This document shows, piece by piece, positions 14,201-15,079 of a DNA stretch of 15,079 nucleotides. The notes beneath the pieces are model-generated. The model was not told where the DNA came from, ran no database searches, and worked only from the letters and a program-made list of their open reading frames with translations. The DNA is from Candidatus Peregrinibacteria bacterium (GTDB lineage Bacteria > Patescibacteriota > Gracilibacteria > Peribacterales > Peribacteraceae), in assembly GCA_016866815.1 (NCBI GenBank), contig VGKZ01000016.1:1-15079 (forward strand). The letters are read 5' to 3'. How positions within the stretch are numbered: the stretch's first letter is position 1; each line of letters opens with the position of its first letter. A program made the translations under genes and the position numbers.

Positions 14201-15079
14201 CTCGAGTTCGAGTTGGTAGACGATCTTCGGGTTCCCACGCACCTCGTACCGGGCGGCCAGACCGCCGCTGCAGAACAGCGAGGCATCGCTGTGCGGAATA
14301 TTGAAGAGATCGTGCGGCTCTCCGGCCGTATCGGCAGGACGGTAACGGAAACGCTTGCCCTCCCCTTCGTCCTCCACGGCCAGCCTCCCTTCGTCCAGTT
14401 TCCGCACGCCGGTTCCGGGGCGCGCCGCTGCGTTGTCGTAGTATGCCTTGTCCATCACACACGCGTGCACCGGATCGAGAATCACCAGATCGATGATGTC
14501 CGTGGTGTGCGTCACCCGGCCGGCGGCATCGCGCGTGGCGCTCAGGCAGTACTCCGGCACGAACGATCGCCCGCCGAGCTGGTAGTCGAGCAGCGCGACA
14601 TGCTCAAACATGTTTCCGATTTCGAAGTGGCGGATGCGCTCCTCCGCCTCCCTGCGGCCGAGGGTTCGGAGCTGCCCGCCGAGCTTCTGTAGCTGCTCGA
14701 GCAGGGGCGCGCGTGGATCTTCGATGCCGTGGCGCTTTCGCACCTCGCCGATGATGGGTGCGAGAACCTGCGGAGCGTGCTCGAGCATCTGGGGGTGGGT
14801 GCGCGCGAGTTCGGCGAGGATCTGCTCGTCGAAGAGCTCGGGGGCGCCGGTGACGATGGGTTCGAGCGCCGCGAGTATGGCCCCCCGTTCGTGCGGCTCG
14901 AGGCCGAGAATCTCCAGATTTGTCACCCATTCCAGCTCCTCATGCGTGATGCTGAGTTCGTTGCAGATCGCGGCCAGCGTCCGCGATTCGAACGCGAAGT
15001 TCCTGCGCATGTGCCGTGAGAGCGTGCTGTACGGATCCACGCCCATGCGGTCTGCGGCGCCCTTGAGCGTCGAGACGCC
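11252..15079 (-). CDS. Giant soluble protein of unknown function, N-terminus cut by window edge
   Basis: The frame stays open to the window edge, 11 codons beyond the first ATG at 15046, and those codons (STLKGAADR) look like coding sequence continuous with what follows, so the true start is probably outside. At least 1264 residues follow that ATG. The N-terminal 40 residues suggest two helix-turn-helix-like units (KGAADRMGVDPYSTLSRHMR and RTLAAICNELSITHEELEWV). Residues about 150-400 are mixed alpha/beta with two similar acidic blocks, TDIIDLVILDP (182-192) and IDHIDVVVLNP (355-365). Later parts are mainly helical with an Ala-rich stretch (about 872-912), ending in a basic Pro/Lys tail. There is no signal peptide or membrane helix. 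I know no matching family. Composition is strongly GC-rich and Arg/Glu/Ala-rich. Confidence 0.8.
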   Translation of the reverse strand, partial: GVSTLKGAADRMGVDPYSTLSRHMRRNFAFESRTLAAICNELSITHEELEWVTNLEILGLEPHERGAILAALEPIVTGAPELFDEQILAELARTHPQMLEHAPQVLAPIIGEVRKRHGIEDPRAPLLEQLQKLGGQLRTLGRREAEERIRHFEIGNMFEHVALLDYQLGGRSFVPEYCLSATRDAAGRVTHTTDIIDLVILDPVHACVMDKAYYDNAAARPGTGVRKLDEGRLAVEDEGEGKRFRYRPADTAGEPHDLFNIPHSDASLFCSGGLAARYEVRGNPKIVYQLELEEGYRIRRFASMLGEHVESDTPARWQALRPLTGIEIKKAGSARGVQRIKRQLARQRSAVLRHRDERPDSISGMIDHIDVVVLNPNRELHAAVRALNEEGPAFFNYVEFSSIGTEFRRAQERLQNRTLPEVQVLKRFFHRVNDEISASPTLLPLPEQDDQRRDPGSDLAGAFRAAGEEGTVVVEEIRDYLRKEEDYRTRQQVAEARAARLQRARDLLREFEEYLGSTTCDKTAGERLEAVLERDLGAMFTRHFSTPYHAPASGRNRLTVHEERDGKLQAYPRRFQVLSHAMIGGVDLLERARSLAQEHGIAIDCTDLESLQEFIEYLTGEVERREAAQSGREALERTFRVRTIECQIGGYEEIRDERFGERFISYTPLETGPITGIRRDLAGQDVNMERVSAEELLLAFRVRQALANPEGSPANKSIAAAASIAFHERTECSPHFEQGEQLTRKLHALFMEMIGALETTEDGAVGGLLTQWRQTLGHIGHEHAGPLDQSWTACTLPIVAREFEGRHCLELNLMPHIERALAARGFTTETLEEAHRRLPQELRNGTTFNGDPAEAQQIHSLVWHQLAIGNRRHTGVPGAQEDAPAAAMPAIPGALTAMAEAIAEAMGKAVQSSQKNVNAAAMTKITLAEQRVLFEFGLRMLESAVALHNASPRLARDYALTSIQTFVRYPEIYSDLYLDKYLRINDALATADAAHVRRYLAFAAEREHTAPETAQGEFLRRLVVLSLQEHLPVPSLNPPLCPGVTRVFELIRLGGCADEDAARDAHFAEAHALCADASAPTQDLLLPIYRMERDDPHIRWIRRSGRGLRRGNRESASAFDDLHETLEKFHSQLDEAVDVLTASNYAAWEERKRRNDPEIRRQMGNILAAFTELAGRFRRACPELVLDASDMFRPEIYRGFRCHGRAVQALAHLRQHAPEWEIIYRRTPDEIAAHAYYLDPDRKEKLQRDKKRWHAGPPPKQGRENPEPLLVDKNS

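Noticed and set aside
11789..14692. 967-codon plus-strand reading frame antisense to the giant gene
   Set aside because: Arg/Val/His/Cys-rich, no recognisable motifs, and explained by the GC-rich third positions of the opposite gene. The minus-strand frame is longer and has normal protein character.
1..15079. UGA-recoded genetic code (code 25)
   Set aside because: TGA ends the sugar transferase, lspA, the DinG-like gene, and both large genes, at positions that make sense for protein length and spacing.

Overview
This window looks like bacterial chromosome carrying housekeeping genes plus two very large genes I cannot identify. TGA is the stop codon of at least five intact reading frames, so a UGA-recoded genetic code (code 25, as in Gracilibacteria) is excluded. 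My best guess is a member of the Patescibacteria/CPR, perhaps the Peregrinibacteria/Peribacteria side. The reasons are a nusA with neither rimP nor infB beside it, a metal-ligand-free MBL-fold protein of a type I associate with those genomes, several promoters placed so close to the ATG that transcripts would be almost leaderless, and many proteins without recognisable families. This placement is inference; no rRNA or other decisive marker is present.

Layout. (1) 1-870, plus strand: the end of a polyprenyl-phosphate sugar-phosphate transferase gene cut by the window edge, overlapped by a gene for a small cysteine-rich exported or membrane-anchored protein; probably the tail of a surface-polysaccharide operon. 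(2) 887-961: two facing arrays of 9-bp repeats at the convergent gene junction. (3) 961-4570, minus strand: nusA, then a DinG-type protein with an intact DnaQ-like exonuclease and an apparently dead helicase part. (4) 4571-4779: divergent promoter region carrying seven 9-bp repeats that run almost up to the nusA start codon. (5) 4780-7256, plus strand: lspA (signal peptidase II, with a 7-bp repeat inside the gene), murA (first committed step of peptidoglycan synthesis) and the degenerate MBL-fold protein. (6) 7425-8983, minus strand: a small possibly BolA-like protein, an unknown 163-residue protein and a seven-helix membrane protein. (7) 9079-15079, minus strand: two large soluble proteins of unknown function (714 residues and at least 1275 residues, the latter cut by the window edge), 28 bp apart and visibly more GC-rich than the 8.4-9.0 kb region.

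How the genes relate. The lspA, murA and sugar-transferase genes serve the cell envelope; nusA serves transcription; the DinG-like protein is probably a nuclease in DNA repair or proofreading. The 9.1-15.1 kb pair is the most likely place for undescribed biology: two long, adjacent, co-oriented genes without a family I can name.

No tRNA, rRNA, CRISPR array, transposase, integrase or attachment site was seen. No gene-free stretch exceeds about 210 bp. Long reading frames antisense to the real genes (up to 967 codons within 11789-14692) were judged to be composition artefacts.
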